A stretch of DNA of 34,861 nucleotides, from contig DULZ01000037.1 in NCBI GenBank assembly GCA_012840125.1, positions 1 through 34,861 of the forward strand, read 5' to 3'. The position numbers and the translations under genes are program-made. This document shows positions 8,281 through 16,173 of the stretch, in pieces (the stretch's first letter is position 1; each line of letters starts with the position of its first letter). Source of the stretch: Clostridia bacterium (GTDB lineage Bacteria; Bacillota; DULZ01). A model generated the notes under the pieces. It searched no databases and was not told the DNA's origin. It worked only from the letters and a program-made list of their open reading frames with translations.

Positions 8281-9578
8281 GTCCAGTCACTATAGGGATT
8301 ATCGGCATGATCGCCTTGATTGCCTTGATGGCATACGGCATGCCTGTAGGTTTCGCGATGGCTCTTGTCGGCTTTGTCGGCATGGCGATACTCATCAGCC
8401 CAACGGCCGCCATCACTAAACTGGCTACCACTCCTTTTGGTTATGTGGCCAGCTATGACTATGCCGTTGTACCGATGTTTATCTTAATGGCAAACATTAT
8501 TGTCGTTTCGGGACTTGGAACTAATCTATTCAATATTGCTGAAAAGTTCCTTGGTCGCTTCAACGGAGGCATGGCCATGGCCACTACCGGCGGTTGTGCA
8601 GGTTTTGCCGCCATCAGTGGTTCTTCTTTGACCACCTCCTTGACCATCGGTACTGCAGCAATCCCGGAAATGAAGAGATACAAATATGACCTGGATTTTG
8701 CCGGGGCGACGATCGCCGCCAGCGGAACCCTGGGGCTTCTCATCCCCCCCAGTACCGCCTTGATGCTCTACGGGATTGTTACCGGTAACTCCATTAAGGA
8801 TTTATTCCTGGCCGGGTATATTCCGGGTATCCAGCAGGCTTTATTCTATCTCTTGGTTATTTACCTGCTGACCAAAATCAATCCGGCTCTTGGGCCCCGT
8901 GGTCCTAAATACAGTTGGAAGGAAAAGTGGGATGCACTGAAACAAGGTGGAGAAATACTTCTCTTGATTACTTTTGTGATTTTGGGCTTGTTTATGGGGT
9001 GGTTTACGGCCACGGAAGCCGGGGCGGTCGGGACCGCCGGCGCCCTTTTGATAGTCTTGCTGCGCAAGCGGTTGACCTGGGAAGGTTTCCTGAAAGCGAT
9101 TAGCGATACGGTGAGGGTATCCGGTATGTACTATGTAATCATTATCGGTGCCCAATTGTTCATGAACTTTACAACAGTTACTACCCTACCGACCATGTTG
9201 GCCCATGGGATTCAGAATTCCGGACTGTCCCCCCTAATGGTTGTTTTCCTGATTGTGGTGATCTATCTCTTCCTCGGTATGTTTATCAACGGTACGGCGA
9301 TGATGCTTTTGACTCTGCCGATTTTCTACCCGTTAATCATAGACCTTGGCTTTAATCCCATTTGGTTTGGTGTCTTGGCTACGAGGGTAAGTGAAACGGG
9401 CCTTTTGACCCCGCCGGTTGGTTTGGGCGTTTACAGTATGAAAGCTATTATGCCGGACCTGAATCTGGCGAGAGTGTTCAAATTCACAATGTACTTTGTG
9501 GTTACCGATATCATCCATGCGATACTGCTTGTGCTCTTCCCGGGGATGGTCACATTCTTACCGGACATAGCGAGGTAA
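8277..9578 (+). CDS. dctM: TRAP transporter large permease (DctM)
   Basis: A 433-aa polytopic membrane protein, the ion-coupled transport channel of the TRAP system. It has about 12 hydrophobic segments and the DctM/GntP-like signatures VPMFILMANI, GCAGFAAISGSS, ASGTLGLLIPPSTALMLYG and TEAGAVGTAGALL. The C-terminal half repeats the same topology, with FINGTAMMLLTLPIFYPLI and TGLLTPPVGLGVY. Length and order are normal and no break is seen. It is translationally coupled to dctQ by an ATGA overlap. The solute-binding partner gene follows after 133 bases. Confidence 0.95.
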   Translation: MSPVTIGIIGMIALIALMAYGMPVGFAMALVGFVGMAILISPTAAITKLATTPFGYVASYDYAVVPMFILMANIIVVSGLGTNLFNIAEKFLGRFNGGMAMATTGGCAGFAAISGSSLTTSLTIGTAAIPEMKRYKYDLDFAGATIAASGTLGLLIPPSTALMLYGIVTGNSIKDLFLAGYIPGIQQALFYLLVIYLLTKINPALGPRGPKYSWKEKWDALKQGGEILLLITFVILGLFMGWFTATEAGAVGTAGALLIVLLRKRLTWEGFLKAISDTVRVSGMYYVIIIGAQLFMNFTTVTTLPTMLAHGIQNSGLSPLMVVFLIVVIYLFLGMFINGTAMMLLTLPIFYPLIIDLGFNPIWFGVLATRVSETGLLTPPVGLGVYSMKAIMPDLNLARVFKFTMYFVVTDIIHAILLVLFPGMVTFLPDIAR

Positions 9579-9711
9579 AGTGTCTTCCCGGGAGCCGTAG
9601 AAGGGGGTGTGAGACGGTTCCAAATGCCGCTTACTGAGTTTCCGGTTAGATAGGAGAGGGCTGGCTGGTTTGGAAAACTGACTCTAACTTTGACCAAAGG
9701 GGTGTATCACA

Positions 9712-10818
9712 GTGACAAAAGTCAGGGGTAATTGGTTGCTCACGATTATCTTAAGTGCTGTGCTCATTCTGACCGGTGTGGCTTTAGCCGGGTGTTCCGG
9801 CGGCTCCGATGGCTCTGCTGACACTTCCTCCGGTGACAATGACGCGGCGGAGCAGGAAGTGATCACGCTGACGTTTACTTCTTTCAGCACTTTGCCCCAA
9901 ACTGCTGCCAAAGTGGACCATGAGTTCATTAAACGAATTGAAGAAGTGACCAATGGTAGAGTGAAGTTCCAGTATTACGGCGGGGGCACCCTAATTAGCG
10001 GTAATGATGCTGCAGCTGAACTAGGCAGCGGGGTAGCGGATTTCGGTATCCCGCGGGTGGGATATTCTCCCCATGGTTATGATTTGAATAAAGCATATAT
10101 GACTTTTATGTTCAACTGCGATCCCTATGATGCAGAAATGGAATTGGATATTGCCCATCAAATTTTTGCACAGTACCCGCAGTTTGACCAGGAGTTCTTG
10201 GAGAATGGGATGGTCCCCTACGCCGGTAATGCCAGCGGTACTTCCCGGGCCCTGTTTACCACCAAACCGATCAAATCTTTAGATGACCTGAAAGGCGCGT
10301 CCATCCGTGCCACCGGAAACTGGGCGGAGATCGTGAAAGGATTAGGTGCCGAGCCGGTTAACATTCCTATTTCTGAAACATACTTAGCGCTGGAAAAAGG
10401 TACCGTTGACGGTGTCATCGGCCTGGCCACCTTCACCCTGGAAGCTGACAAACTGGCGGAAGTGGTCAAGTATTGTTATGACTTAAAAGTCAACTTTGCA
10501 CCGATTTATGAATGGGCCTTCTGCAAGGCCACTTGGGACAAGCTGCCCGATGACATTAAGCAGGTCTTTATTGACAACAGGGACTTCCTGGAAATGAAAT
10601 CCGTAGAAATCAACGTTGCCGATACTCTACCGGCGGAAGAGTATGCCAAGAGTTTAGGTGTGCAATTCTTAGAGCTCAGTGATGAAGACCAAGCCAAACT
10701 ATATGATGTTATTGATAAAGTGAACAGGCAGGTGGCGGCAGACCTGGACGCCAAGGGAATTCCCGGCACGGAGATTTATGAAGCAACGCAAAAGCTGATT
10801 AAGGAATACAAAAAGTAG
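9712..10818 (+). CDS. dctP: TRAP transporter solute-binding lipoprotein (DctP)
   Basis: A 368-aa extracytoplasmic binding protein. The N-terminus has basic residues, a hydrophobic core and a lipobox ending LAGC, so it should be a membrane-anchored lipoprotein as expected in a Gram-positive. The mature part follows the DctP pattern: FTSFSTLPQT, a mid-domain GASIRATGNWAEIVKGLGA, then NIPISETYLALEKGTVDGVIG, whose region in characterised members holds the carboxylate-binding arginine (here probably that of SIRATG). Start is GTG 9712 with AAAGGGG upstream. The ligand cannot be deduced, but DctP proteins nearly always bind a carboxylate. Binding proteins are commonly expressed more than the permeases, and this gene has its own 133-base leader. 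Confidence 0.93.
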   Translation: MTKVRGNWLLTIILSAVLILTGVALAGCSGGSDGSADTSSGDNDAAEQEVITLTFTSFSTLPQTAAKVDHEFIKRIEEVTNGRVKFQYYGGGTLISGNDAAAELGSGVADFGIPRVGYSPHGYDLNKAYMTFMFNCDPYDAEMELDIAHQIFAQYPQFDQEFLENGMVPYAGNASGTSRALFTTKPIKSLDDLKGASIRATGNWAEIVKGLGAEPVNIPISETYLALEKGTVDGVIGLATFTLEADKLAEVVKYCYDLKVNFAPIYEWAFCKATWDKLPDDIKQVFIDNRDFLEMKSVEINVADTLPAEEYAKSLGVQFLELSDEDQAKLYDVIDKVNRQVAADLDAKGIPGTEIYEATQKLIKEYKK

Positions 10819-10918
10819 AATTTAACTATTTCCAATCTTGGCTTTCCATGCAGTGAAATGACGGGAAGGATGGGGGCATACCAGAGGTTGGCATGAAAAC
10901 CGGAAGTGTGAATAATGA

Positions 10919-10957
10919 AGAAAAAGCCATTGATCGGTACAGATCAGTGGCTTTTTC
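10919..10957 (+). terminator. Intrinsic terminator after the TRAP operon
   Basis: A 15-bp stem with one mismatch, arms 10921-10935 and 10942-10956, a 6-base loop, A-run upstream and T-run downstream. It closes the + strand operon and, given the flanking A/T runs, could also end the opposing minus-strand operon. Confidence 0.9.
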
Positions 10958-11013
10958 TGATAGGAGGTAGTGAAGCCTAAAGCAGTCAAAAGGGAGGTGC
11001 TTGAAGCTGTGTT

Positions 11014-12771
11014 TTATGGTTCATGCTTAGAAAAAGCTTCCGAAACAGGTTTGATACAGCCAAAAGGACAGGTTTGGGCGCAGGCGCCGCATTTGATGCA
11101 CAGCCGGTCGTCGACGAAAAAGCGGACGGTGCCCTTCCGGTTCTTTACTGCGCCGGAAGGACAGACCAAATAACAGCAGCGGCACTGTTTACATTTCCCC
11201 TGGAGAATTTCAAAACGAATGAGATCCTTGCACGCGATGGTGGGACAGTATCCCGCGGCGTGGGCGGCAAATTCTGAGCGGAAATACCGCAGCCCGGATA
11301 GAACGAGCTGCGCCGGAGAACAACCGGTGGGGCACCGGGTTTCCCGGGCCACCTGCCGGGCTATTGCTTCGATTTCTTCGAGCACTCCCCCATAGCCCTG
11401 CCCTTGGGTCAGCAGGGAGAGTTTGGTCTTTAATGCAGCGATACCTGTCTCGCAGGCAGGGCTGCCTGCACAGTACCTCGGGGTTTGCGTATTAATCGCG
11501 GCCAGAGTCCGGTCCACGATACAGCGGTGCCTGTCCAATACCACCAGCTCATGGAACATGAAGCCGGTAGTGTTGGCGCTTTTGGTGGTTTGGTTGTCAA
11601 AGGGAAGAAAGGTACCGTTAGGGAACTCCACTTGTAAAGCTTTCCAAGAGCCGGATGATTTATTGGTTATGGTTTGGACCAGCGCCGGCAAGTCTTCCTC
11701 CGCCGGCACTTCGACGAAACCGTGGCTTTTGAGGTCACCGCTTAAATAAAAAACGCGGGTATCCGGTTGCTCAGGCCCGGAGCCGGCGGCCCGGCGTACC
11801 AGCCCCGGGATGTGGGCCAGGGGCTGCAAGGGTTCCAGGGTAAGGCCGTGCGGTGCCGTCGCACCACCGGAGTGAGTTTGGTTATGGGCCACCGCTATTT
11901 CCAGACCATAATCCGTCCCCAAGATGTGGTCGCCCACCAAGCCGTATTCCCTGGCGGTGGCGATGGCCCGCTCCAGGAGGGCGGCGGCCAGGGCGTGTTT
12001 GGCGGGTATGTAAATCACTGCTTGCGAAAAGCCCAAAGCATAGCCTGTTAAGAGCAGGCTTTCCAACAAGTGGTGGGGGTTGTTTTCCACCAGGGCCAGT
12101 TCCAGGGGAGTGAGCTCTGTGGAACTGCCAACAGTCATGCATGGGGCCTCAAGAGGAGCGGGAGGCTGCCGGTCATCAAGGTTCAGCAAGGGGGAGGCGG
12201 TAATTAACTGCCGCAGCTTTTCCGGCGAGAATTGTTGTAACGCATCCCGTAGGGTAAAATACCCGCCGGTGGCGATATATTCGGCGATGTCTTGGGGATC
12301 GATGAAACCCCAGCTGTGGCTGATAGACCGCCGTTGGAGCTTGAAGAAACGAGCCAGGGAGGTTTGGCGGTCGCCGGTGATGCTTAAATCCGAGAAGCCC
12401 TGCAGCCTGCCCGGTTCTTTTTCCACTGCGGTTAACCACAGGTAAGAGGTAGGTTGATGTCCCTCCACCAGCCGGATTACGTGCCAAAGGGATTTACCGT
12501 CCACCCGGCCGAAGAAATAATGCCTCCCATCGGGCAGGCGCACATGGATTAACGGCTCGGCAAAGCAGGCGCCTAAGCAGCCTACGCCGGTTACCTTGAC
12601 AGGGAGCGCCCAGTCCCGGCGGGCGGCCAGCTTGTCGCGCAAAAGACCTGCTCCCTTGGCCAATCCGCAGGAAGAGGTGCCCACGTTAATCCTAACGGCA
12701 GAAGAGGGACATAAGCTCCGGCGACCGGTTTCCGCTAAGTGTTCCAGTATACCTGGGTTGTACTGAACCAT
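11014..12771 (-). CDS. NuoF/HymB-like iron-sulfur protein lacking the FMN/NADH site, with C-terminal 2[4Fe-4S] ferredoxin
   Basis: A 585-aa protein laid out like HndC/HymB-type NADH-binding subunits. It has an N-terminal thioredoxin-like [2Fe-2S] part (GTSSCG, then GVGCLGAC), a middle with FIDPQDIAEYIATGGYF and LLESLLLTGYALGF, the subunit-type cluster region (YCAGSPACETG, TRCPTGC, SGLRYFRSEF) and two [4Fe-4S] ferredoxin motifs (CKQCRCCYLVCP, CIKCGACAQTCP). What should be SGLRGRGGAGFPTG reads SPLLNLDDRQPPAP. The GAGAYICGEETAL segment is also absent, so FMN and NADH binding look lost while every cluster region remains. It is probably an electron relay for the Mo/W enzyme rather than an NADH dehydrogenase. 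ATG 12771 has GGAGGTTAGGTAG upstream. It is the last gene of the operon. Confidence 0.85.
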   Translation of the reverse strand: MVQYNPGILEHLAETGRRSLCPSSAVRINVGTSSCGLAKGAGLLRDKLAARRDWALPVKVTGVGCLGACFAEPLIHVRLPDGRHYFFGRVDGKSLWHVIRLVEGHQPTSYLWLTAVEKEPGRLQGFSDLSITGDRQTSLARFFKLQRRSISHSWGFIDPQDIAEYIATGGYFTLRDALQQFSPEKLRQLITASPLLNLDDRQPPAPLEAPCMTVGSSTELTPLELALVENNPHHLLESLLLTGYALGFSQAVIYIPAKHALAAALLERAIATAREYGLVGDHILGTDYGLEIAVAHNQTHSGGATAPHGLTLEPLQPLAHIPGLVRRAAGSGPEQPDTRVFYLSGDLKSHGFVEVPAEEDLPALVQTITNKSSGSWKALQVEFPNGTFLPFDNQTTKSANTTGFMFHELVVLDRHRCIVDRTLAAINTQTPRYCAGSPACETGIAALKTKLSLLTQGQGYGGVLEEIEAIARQVARETRCPTGCSPAQLVLSGLRYFRSEFAAHAAGYCPTIACKDLIRFEILQGKCKQCRCCYLVCPSGAVKNRKGTVRFFVDDRLCIKCGACAQTCPFGCIKPVSEAFSKHEP

Positions 12772-12795
12772 CTACCTAACCTCCACAAAAGAGAA

Positions 12796-12828
12796 GCCAT
12801 AATGGCTGCCCCAGGCAGCCATTATGGC
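12796..12828 (-). other. Perfect 15-bp intergenic hairpin inside the redox operon
   Basis: Arms 12796-12810 and 12814-12828 with a 3-base loop lie in the 77-base gap between the ferredoxin-subunit gene and the NuoF-like gene. There is no T-run, so it is not a standard terminator. It may protect or process the mRNA, or adjust expression of the last gene. Confidence 0.7.
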
Positions 12829-12848
12829 AAGCACCAAGGTACAGGAAT

Positions 12849-13184
12849 CTAGGGGATGAAAAGGGCCATTTTCCTTCCTTTAGCGTTCATTTTTTCAATC
12901 AGTTCTTCTACGGGACCGTACTCCATGCATTGACCGAGGCAGTGGTGGACACAGGAGGGCTTTTTCCCCTGGGCCACCCTCTCGCCGCAGAGGTCGCAGA
13001 GTGAAGTGGGAACGGGAACATAATTCCATTCCCACTTTTCATCGTCAATTTTCCAAGGCCCAACTTCCATCAACTTAATGCCCCATTTTCCTTTGGGAAT
13101 CTGCTTTTCCATTTTACAGGCTACTTCACAGCTGTGGCAGCCGGTGCAGTATTCGTAATCAATCAGCAAACCGTTTACTGACAT
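12849..13184 (-). CDS. Small ferredoxin-type electron-transfer subunit (DmsB/HybA-like, short)
   Basis: A 111-aa iron-sulfur protein with eight cysteines arranged for two [4Fe-4S] clusters: CTGCHSCEVAC near residues 13-23, then CDLC and SCVHHC in the second half. It is like the beta subunits of DMSO-reductase-family enzymes but with only one pair of clusters. It should pass electrons between the catalytic subunit, whose gene ends 48 bases upstream, and the NuoF-like protein. The open frame extends to 13232, but ATG 13184 directly follows GGAGGGAGCTCA and begins MSVNGLLIDYEYCTGC, the normal start of such subunits. No Tat signal is seen, so a cytoplasmic location is expected. Confidence 0.88.
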   Translation of the reverse strand: MSVNGLLIDYEYCTGCHSCEVACKMEKQIPKGKWGIKLMEVGPWKIDDEKWEWNYVPVPTSLCDLCGERVAQGKKPSCVHHCLGQCMEYGPVEELIEKMNAKGRKMALFIP

Positions 13185-13232
13185 TGAGCTCCCTCCATTC
13201 ATGTAGTAGTTTTCCGCCGTGGGGTGACACAC

Positions 13233-15476
13233 TTAAATGCCTTCGTCAGTTTTGGTGACTTTACAAATGACGCTCTTCAGCGGTGCGCCGAAACCGAGTT
13301 TCCCGATGTGCTTGTGCGGGACCATGGTGTTGATGTTGGATTCCCACACGCCGAACAAGCTGGGTTCTTCACCGGGTTTTTCCGGGTACCACCAGCCGTG
13401 GGTAGCATGGACCACTTTCGGGTGAATCGTGGGTGTCAGCTTGGCCTTCAGTTTTGCTTTACCGAACATGTTCTCAATGATGACCCAATCCCCGTCTTTA
13501 ATGTTGTATTGAGCGGCAGTTTCCGGGTGGATCTCCAGCTCGGGCCAGGGATCGATTTCTCTTAAGGTCGGTATTTGCCTGTGTTCTGAATGGAAGGAGG
13601 TAAACTTTCTCGCGCCGGTAGTGAGGATCAACGGGTACTCCTTCGCTAGTTCAGGTGTGCTGTACGGGCTGTAATGGGGTTCCTGGTAGTACGGCAGCGG
13701 ATCGTCGCCCCACTGTTCAAAGAGAACGGAACGCAGCTCCACTTTACCGGTGACGGTGTTAAAGCCCGGCTCCCCGTCATCTCTGAGCAAGCCTTTTTCA
13801 TATTTCCTGTATTCCACCGGGGTCTGGTAGACGCCCATTTCTCGCAAGTCGTTGAAACTAATCCCCAGCTCGGGTTCAAGTTGTTTAGTGAAGAAGTCTT
13901 CCACGCTGTCATAAGGCCACATGTGCGGGTACAGTTTCTTGCCTAATTCAATGCAGACTTCGATGTCAGACTTGGTTTCACCGACGCGCAGGGCTTCATT
14001 GATGGCCCCCAGGAAGATGGCGTTCCGGCCGAAGTGGGTGAGTACCACACCGTCCATTTCGGCGAAGGTGGGCAGCGGCAAGAACACGTCTGCAAAAGCC
14101 ATGGCGGTGGGGGTCATGAAGGTATCCTGTACCACGCAGAATTCTAATGATTGCAGTGCCCTATACCAGCGGTCCGGCTGGGTGGAGCAGGTGGGGGTGA
14201 TGAAGTTGCTGCTGTTGAACCATCCCATCCTGAGCTTGTAGGGCTTGCCGGTCTCCAGGCAATCCAGAGTCACGTCCGGGTGAGTGGTGGCCAAAGCATT
14301 GGCCAGGGCAGGATATTCCTTGGCACCGATTCTTTTCTCCCATAATTCCTCGGACAGGTTGTAACGGGTTTCAATGCGCCACTTGCCCAGCAAGGCCGCT
14401 CTGGGACCTAAGGTAATGCCGCCGGGGATATCCAGGTTGCCGGTAATGGCTACGATGGACAGGAGGGCATGTCCCAGCTGCACGCCGTTGGGGTTGGTGT
14501 CCACGGCTAATCCCCATTGAATCGGGCAAGGTTTGTTGGTAGCAATGATCCTGGCTACTTCGATGATTTTTTCTTTCGGTACCCAGGTGATTTCCGCCAC
14601 TTTTTCCGGCGGGTATTCCTGGACACGCTGCTTTAAGTCCTCGAAGCCGAAGCACCATTTGTCGACGAATTCCTTATCATAGAGTTCTTCGTTGATGATG
14701 ACATGGAGCAGGCCTAGAGCCAAAGCCGTGTCGGTGCCCGGTCTTAGCTGCAATACGTGTTCCGCCCGGCTGCCCAGCCAGGTGATTCTCGGGTCCACAT
14801 GGATGATCTTGGTGCCTCGCTTCATCATGTCGATGAGGGAGTGACCGTAGAAACCGTCGGGGTTGGACATTAAGGGGTTCTTACCCCAAACGACGATGTA
14901 TTTGGGCAACTGGTAATTGGGGTTGTCATAGCGATCCGGGAAGTGCCCGGCAAAGTCGATTTCCGGGTAGCCGGCGCCCAGGATGTAGTCGGTGATAGCA
15001 CACCTGGGGCCGTAGCAAGACCAACCGCTCAGGGGATAGCAGACGTTGGGTGTGCCCAGGGAGGCAAATCCTAACGGGTAGTAGTACAAGCAGGCTTGTC
15101 TACCGGTGCCGCCGAAAACGATAATGGATTCGGCGCCGTAGTTCTCAGTGTAATACTTGACCTTCGGAACGATAATGTCCCAGGCTTCATCCCAGGAGAT
15201 TCTTTGCCACTTATTCTCCCCGCGCTTGCCCACTCTTTTCATGGGGTAGACAATTCGCTGGGGATGGTGGACGTATTCAGGCAGCGACAAGCACCTGATG
15301 CAGAGCCGGCCTTGGCTGATGGGATGCTCTTCGTCCCCTTCGACTTTAATCAGCTTGCCGTTCTTGACATGGAGTTTCATGCCGCAGCCGACGGGGTGGT
15401 CACCCGGCGGGGACCAACCGCAGGTTCTCACGATATATTCGCCGTCAGCAATTTCCTTTTTCCATTGTTTATCCAT
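13233..15476 (-). CDS. Mo/W-bisPGD oxidoreductase, DMSO-reductase superfamily (acetylene hydratase/BamB-like)
   Basis: A 747-aa catalytic subunit carrying a bis-pyranopterin Mo or W centre and one N-terminal Fe-S cluster. The cluster motif reads Cys19-x6-Asp26-x4-Cys31-x27-Cys59, so one usual cysteine ligand is Asp26. Cys154 in GWSCYGPRC sits where the metal-ligand Cys of acetylene hydratase and similar enzymes lies. Pterin-domain segments include KNPLMSNPDGF, IIHVDPRITW and RPGTDTALALGLLHVI. The C-terminal barrel carries LILTTGARKFTSFHSEH and HPETAAQYNIKDGDWV. Length fits the superfamily. There is no Tat signal, so it is cytoplasmic. Starts at ATG 15476 behind AAGGGTGG. No molybdenum or tungsten cofactor genes are in the window. 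The reaction cannot be assigned; a hydratase, hydroxylase or ring-reduction role linked to the CoA operon is possible. Confidence 0.9.
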   Translation of the reverse strand: MDKQWKKEIADGEYIVRTCGWSPPGDHPVGCGMKLHVKNGKLIKVEGDEEHPISQGRLCIRCLSLPEYVHHPQRIVYPMKRVGKRGENKWQRISWDEAWDIIVPKVKYYTENYGAESIIVFGGTGRQACLYYYPLGFASLGTPNVCYPLSGWSCYGPRCAITDYILGAGYPEIDFAGHFPDRYDNPNYQLPKYIVVWGKNPLMSNPDGFYGHSLIDMMKRGTKIIHVDPRITWLGSRAEHVLQLRPGTDTALALGLLHVIINEELYDKEFVDKWCFGFEDLKQRVQEYPPEKVAEITWVPKEKIIEVARIIATNKPCPIQWGLAVDTNPNGVQLGHALLSIVAITGNLDIPGGITLGPRAALLGKWRIETRYNLSEELWEKRIGAKEYPALANALATTHPDVTLDCLETGKPYKLRMGWFNSSNFITPTCSTQPDRWYRALQSLEFCVVQDTFMTPTAMAFADVFLPLPTFAEMDGVVLTHFGRNAIFLGAINEALRVGETKSDIEVCIELGKKLYPHMWPYDSVEDFFTKQLEPELGISFNDLREMGVYQTPVEYRKYEKGLLRDDGEPGFNTVTGKVELRSVLFEQWGDDPLPYYQEPHYSPYSTPELAKEYPLILTTGARKFTSFHSEHRQIPTLREIDPWPELEIHPETAAQYNIKDGDWVIIENMFGKAKLKAKLTPTIHPKVVHATHGWWYPEKPGEEPSLFGVWESNINTMVPHKHIGKLGFGAPLKSVICKVTKTDEGI

Positions 15477-15657
15477 TTATCCCACCCTTTCTTGAAAAAT
15501 TTTTGCCGTCCGATTGAACATTGCAGGTGTTGAAAAGATGTGGTTGGTTTTTGCTGTCTTCGATGCCCCCTTGTCGATGAGTTTTGTTTCAGGTTGTTCC
15601 AGGCACAGGGTTAAATTGGCGGAGGGAACAGCCCCGGGTTAGGCGACGGAAAAGGGT

Positions 15658-15819
15658 TCAAGGTTTCTTTTGTTCCGGTTGCTGCCCGTCTTTAGGCTGT
15701 TCCAAAGAAGCACCGCAGAAAGGACATTTCTTTTGGACAACGCCGCCGATGAATTGGATCTTTTTTTGGCAGTTTGGGCATACTGCCCCTTTGGCAGCCG
15801 ACGCCGGTCTGAAGCACAT
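15658..15819 (-). CDS. Small zinc-ribbon protein
   Basis: A 53-aa protein, first gene of the minus-strand redox operon. Two CPxC knuckles (CPNC at about residues 14-17 and CPFC at about 32-35) form a zinc ribbon, followed by a charged, Gln/Pro-rich tail. Start ATG 15819 has GAGGAGG 9 bases upstream. An open frame to 15933 exists, but its upstream part overlaps the structured leader and lacks a ribosome site. It might be an assembly factor or regulator for the Mo/W enzyme encoded 181 bases downstream. That is inference from position only. Confidence 0.72.
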   Translation of the reverse strand: MCFRPASAAKGAVCPNCQKKIQFIGGVVQKKCPFCGASLEQPKDGQQPEQKKP

Positions 15820-15882
15820 AATTTTTAACCTCCTCACGCTGGCATGGAATAGAATATTTTGAGATAATGAATAAAGAGTCTT

Positions 15883-15939
15883 AGCTATTTGCCCTGGGTG
15901 GCTGGTGAGGATTCCAGCAGTCCGCGCCGGCAAACAGCT
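15883..15939 (-). promoter_or_regulatory. Structured 5' leader of the redox operon (riboswitch-like candidate)
   Basis: On the minus-strand transcript, arms 15939-15929 and 15893-15883 form an 11-bp stem whose only non-Watson-Crick pair is G-U (a mismatch on the + strand). Inside is a second 5-bp stem (15918-15914 with 15905-15901, 8-base loop) separated by an asymmetric internal loop. It lies between the sigma-54 promoter and the first gene. No known riboswitch class was recognised. Confidence 0.5.
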
Positions 15940-15976
15940 GAAGACAAGTGCAGCAAGCTGGCTATGAGCTTAATAA

Positions 15977-15992
15977 AGCAATAATTATGCCA
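15977..15992 (-). promoter_or_regulatory. Sigma-54 (-24/-12) promoter of the redox operon
   Basis: The minus strand reads TGGCATAATTATTGCT, matching TGGCAYR-N4-TTGCW at every defined position with the required GG-N10-GC spacing. Transcription would start near 15965, giving a leader of about 146 bases before the zinc-ribbon gene. It fits control by a sigma-54 activator such as the one at the left edge. Confidence 0.8.
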
Positions 15993-16010
15993 AAAGGTAC
16001 GTATTACCGG

Positions 16011-16055
16011 TACGGTGCTCCAGGAAGATAATACAGCGGGTTTTGCTGCACCGTA
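16011..16055. promoter_or_regulatory. Inverted repeat upstream of the sigma-54 promoter, candidate activator site
   Basis: TACGGTGC (16011-16018) and GCACCGTA (16048-16055) are perfect inverted copies 29 bases apart, with an inner CAGC/GCTG pair. They lie 19-63 bases upstream of the -24 element, a region where sigma-54 activators may bind, although classical sites are often farther upstream. Confidence 0.45.
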
Positions 16056-16173
16056 GGCATGCGGGGCCTGGGCGGGGGGAGGTTTTCCGATATTTTTTTA
16101 GGACAGCAGTGTCTTTTTAAGATTCACGGTTTCCGGCGTGAAGCTGCCAATGGTAGGTAACCGGGTTTTACAC

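Noticed and set aside
10844-10860. Sigma-54-like TTGGC...TGCA after dctP
   Set aside because: The GG to GC spacing is 8 rather than 10 bases, and no gene follows on that strand.
10970-11173. 67-aa + strand open frame at the end of the NuoF-like gene
   Set aside because: Most of it is antisense to the ferredoxin domain of the minus-strand gene; no independent coding evidence.
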